From: Acanthamoeba sp. SK_2022b
Taxonomy: Eukaryota > Discosea > Longamoebia > Acanthamoebidae
Assembly (NCBI GenBank): GCA_027943245.1
Contig: JANDJZ010000336.1
Location: forward strand, 1 to 22,226
Length of the DNA: 22,226 nucleotides
Direction of reading: 5' to 3'
Every line of letters starts with the position of its first letter. The first letter of the stretch is position 1. A program made the position numbers and the translations under genes. A model generated the notes under the pieces. It was not told where the DNA came from and made no database searches. It worked only from the letters and a program-made list of their open reading frames with translations. Below, one piece after another: positions 19,974-22,226 of this stretch.

Positions 19974-21616
19974 ATGATGCACACCAGCACTAAATTGGCA
20001 AACACCAACATGTCTTTGCTTGGCATGCCAAACCACCAACATCAACCTTTTGTGCACCATGTGATCACCATGACAGAGACTGGAGCAAATACTACTGCAG
20101 ATATTATTATTATAGACCCTGTGCAGAAGGAGCTCAACTGTCTTGAGGCTATCTATGCCCTGGAGAACATGCAGGACTACATCAATCAGACCACCACTCT
20201 TGGACGCAATGGGTGTCCACAACACTTCAATGGTGTGCCATGGCCACTTCTTGCAAGGCAGCTGCCCATCCTCAAGCACTTCCTTGCTGACTGGGAAAAG
20301 TATGTGCTCAGCTGCAACCCAGAAGACAGAGCACTGATCATGGCAGCAGCAAGGATCCACTCATCAACAATGACAACAAAAAAGAAGATACTCCCTGTAT
20401 GTAAACTATGATGTCTCCTTTGTTTGTGAACACATGGTGAATAAGGCTTTACAAACTGCTGCATATGCTGACAATGCTGATACAAGCCAACCATTTTTCT
20501 ATCTTCCCCCTCTCTCTCAACTCTTCAGGAGGCAGCAGTGGTGGCCCTAGCAAGTGGGAATGCTGATGGTGCTGCTGCTGTGCTGTCATTGTCAGTGTTA
20601 GCATTGCCATTATTATTGTTATTGTTGTTTGTCATCTCATCATCATCATCATCATCATCATTCTCATCGTTGTCATTGTTGTATATATTGTTGGCAGAAG
20701 TGGCAGAAGAAGATGAGGATGAGGTCAGCAGTGTGACAACAGGCCAGGTTGCACATTCCCATGTCTACCAGACAGCACATGACTTCAAGAGCAGCGTGGG
20801 CAACTACTACAAGTTCATCCAGGACATGGAGGTCCTTGACATCGAGGAGCTCAGGCTTGAGCACCTGTGGAGCAAGCCTTGTGTGCAAGCACCAGTACCT
20901 ACAGGCTGTGGGGAAGGCCCTGAATGAGGAGGCTCTCATTAAGGCTGGTGCTACATTGCACCCAGATGAACGCCCAGTCTTCATTCTTTGGCTGCTGGAC
21001 CGAATTGACACCTTCTCTCAGCCATTCAAGCCTGCCGCCAAGGTATAATACCATTCCACCGCCCCACAAAAATTCATAAGCAAGCATTACATCCAGTTTA
21101 TAATGTATAAGAGTATATTAGTTTGTAAAGAATGGATGTATGTCTGTTTGCTAAGAAACACTCTCTACAAACCATACTCTCTTGGTGGTGTGCACCAACA
21201 ACAACCTGCAGCAGGAAGCCAAGCCAACATGGCACCTGGCATTTCAGCTGGAGCGCTACATCATCTCTCTGCTTGAGGTCTTCAATGGAGGCTTTCGCCG
21301 AGAGGTTGGGGCCAGCTTGCGTGTTGATCGGCTTACCTGGACCACAGATGCCTCACAGATCATGGCGACCATTGCCTTGGAGAAGACTGTTCATTCAAAG
21401 ACAGACAAGGTGCCACTCTGTGCCTACATCAAGGACCACCTCGATTTCTTCATCCAGCACGTTTGGCCTGTCCTCCTGCAATCATCATCATCACCCTCCT
21501 CCTCAACATCAGGGACTGCTTCTGCTGCACTCCCAATACTGGCACTATGGATCAACAGCCAAGGCAAGGTGCTCCAATTTGGCAGCTCCACCAAGGCCTG
21601 TCGGTCTCCCACAAAT
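19974..21616 (+). CDS. Unknown protein, 3' end cut off by the telomere
   Basis: I do not recognise this protein. Proposed exons are 19974..20396, 20529..21042 and 21212..21616, with donors GTATGT and GTATAA and a strong pyrimidine acceptor before exon 2. Exon 1 is protein-like (for example QKELNCLEAIYALENMQDYI, DWEKYVLSCNPEDRALIMAA). Exon 2 begins with Leu- and Ser-rich tracts encoded by TTG/TTA and TCA repeats, which may be intronic. An acidic run and KSSVGNYYKFIQDMEVL follow. Near 20877 the frame shifts by one base: the part ending LEHLW and the part starting KHQYLQAVGKALNEEALI are in different frames. Exon 3 (WHLAFQLERYIISLLEVFNG, DHLDFFIQHVWPVLLQ) stays open into the TTAGGG array, so no stop codon exists. 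A later start at ATG 20070 is possible. Its CpG content is higher than in the region to its left. Confidence 0.55.
20633..20661. repeat. (ATC)n microsatellite in terminal gene
   Basis: About nine ATC/TCA units, following TTG/TTA repeats from about 20600. Read in the gene frame they encode a serine tract after a leucine tract. Confidence 0.85.
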
Positions 21617-22101
21617 AGGGTTAGGGTTAGGGTTAGGGTTAGGGTTAGGGTTAGGGTTAGGGTTAGGGTTAGGGTTAGGGTTAGGGTTAGGGTTAGGGTT
21701 AGGGTTAGGGTTAGGGTTAGGGTTAGGGTTAGGGTTAGGGTTAGGGTTAGGGTTAGGGTTAGGGTTAGGGTTAGGGTTAGGGTTAGGGTTAGGGTTAGGG
21801 TTAGGGTTAGGGTTAGGGTTAGGGTTAGGGTTAGGGTTAGGGTTAGGGTTAGGGTTAGGGTTAGGGTTAGGGTTAGGGTTAGGGTTAGGGTTAGGGTTAG
21901 GGTTAGGGTTAGGGTTAGGGTTAGGGTTAGGGTTAGGGTTAGGGTTAGGGTTAGGGTTAGGGTTAGGGTTAGGGTTAGGGTTAGGGTTAGGGTTAGGGTT
22001 AGGGTTAGGGTTAGGGTTAGGGTTAGGGTTAGGGTTAGGGTTTAGGGTTTAGGTTAGGGTTAGGGTTAGGGTTAGGGTTAGGGTTAGGGTTAGGGTTAGG
22101 G

Positions 22102-22155
<54 letters not shown>

Positions 22156-22226
22156 GGTTAGGGTTAGGGTTAGGTTAGGGTTAGGTTAGGGTTAGGGTTA
22201 GGGTTAGGGTTAGGGTTAGGGTTAGG
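21616..22226 (+). repeat. Telomere, (TTAGGG)n, right chromosome end
   Basis: About 100 tandem repeats run to the window edge, with the G-rich strand reading 5' to 3' toward the end as required for a right telomere. The array is perfect from 21616 to about 22040. After that it contains TTTAGGG at 22041-22047, 22120-22126 and 22133-22139, TTTAGG at 22048-22053, and TTAGG at 22170-22174 and 22181-22185. Confidence 0.98.

Noticed and set aside
21182..22052. Long open frames encoding Arg-Val or Leu-Gly dipeptide repeats
   Set aside because: They are translations of the TTAGGG array. Only the part before 21616 can be real coding sequence.

Overview
The window is the right-hand end of a eukaryotic chromosome. 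It finishes in about 610 bp of (TTAGGG)n, oriented as expected for a right telomere. The protein-coding part is gene-dense and rich in CpG. It is cut by many short introns: I place 45 GT-AG introns in six genes, all phase-consistent. Microsatellites sit mainly in introns and flanks. Intron density, GC-rich codons, TTAGGG telomeres and a mix of a kinesin-8, a homeobox gene and PRMT5 suggest a free-living amoebozoan, most likely Acanthamoeba. That assignment is inference from style, not a database match.

Layout: two genes on the minus strand, then four on the plus strand. (1) The left edge holds the minus-strand kinesin-8 gene, whose C-terminus lies outside the window. (2) A complete minus-strand transaldolase follows. 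Between them is a compact cluster of E2F-like sites in front of the kinesin. (3) A divergent intergenic region leads into a plus-strand homeobox gene whose product also carries a GX3 repeat like that of Yae1/Lto1 proteins. (4) A multi-pass TLC-domain membrane protein has one apparent single-base frameshift. (5) A complete PRMT5 arginine methyltransferase. (6) A 17-exon ABCG half-transporter with a TATA box upstream.

Beyond the ABCG stop (about 17.3 kb) the DNA changes character. CpG almost disappears: about five in 2.8 kb, counted by eye. TpG and CpA are common, long conserved genes stop, and I see decayed-looking reading frames, a 79-nt hairpin and a palindrome. The last gene, of unknown function, starts near 19.97 kb. 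Its third exon runs straight into the telomere with no stop codon, so the chromosome end appears to have formed inside the gene.

The conserved genes are housekeeping or regulatory and look functionally unrelated (mitotic motor, pentose-phosphate enzyme, transcription factor, lipid-type membrane protein, methyltransferase, exporter). The unusual biology is in the subtelomere: the CpG collapse, the telomere-truncated gene and the order of variant repeats within the telomere.
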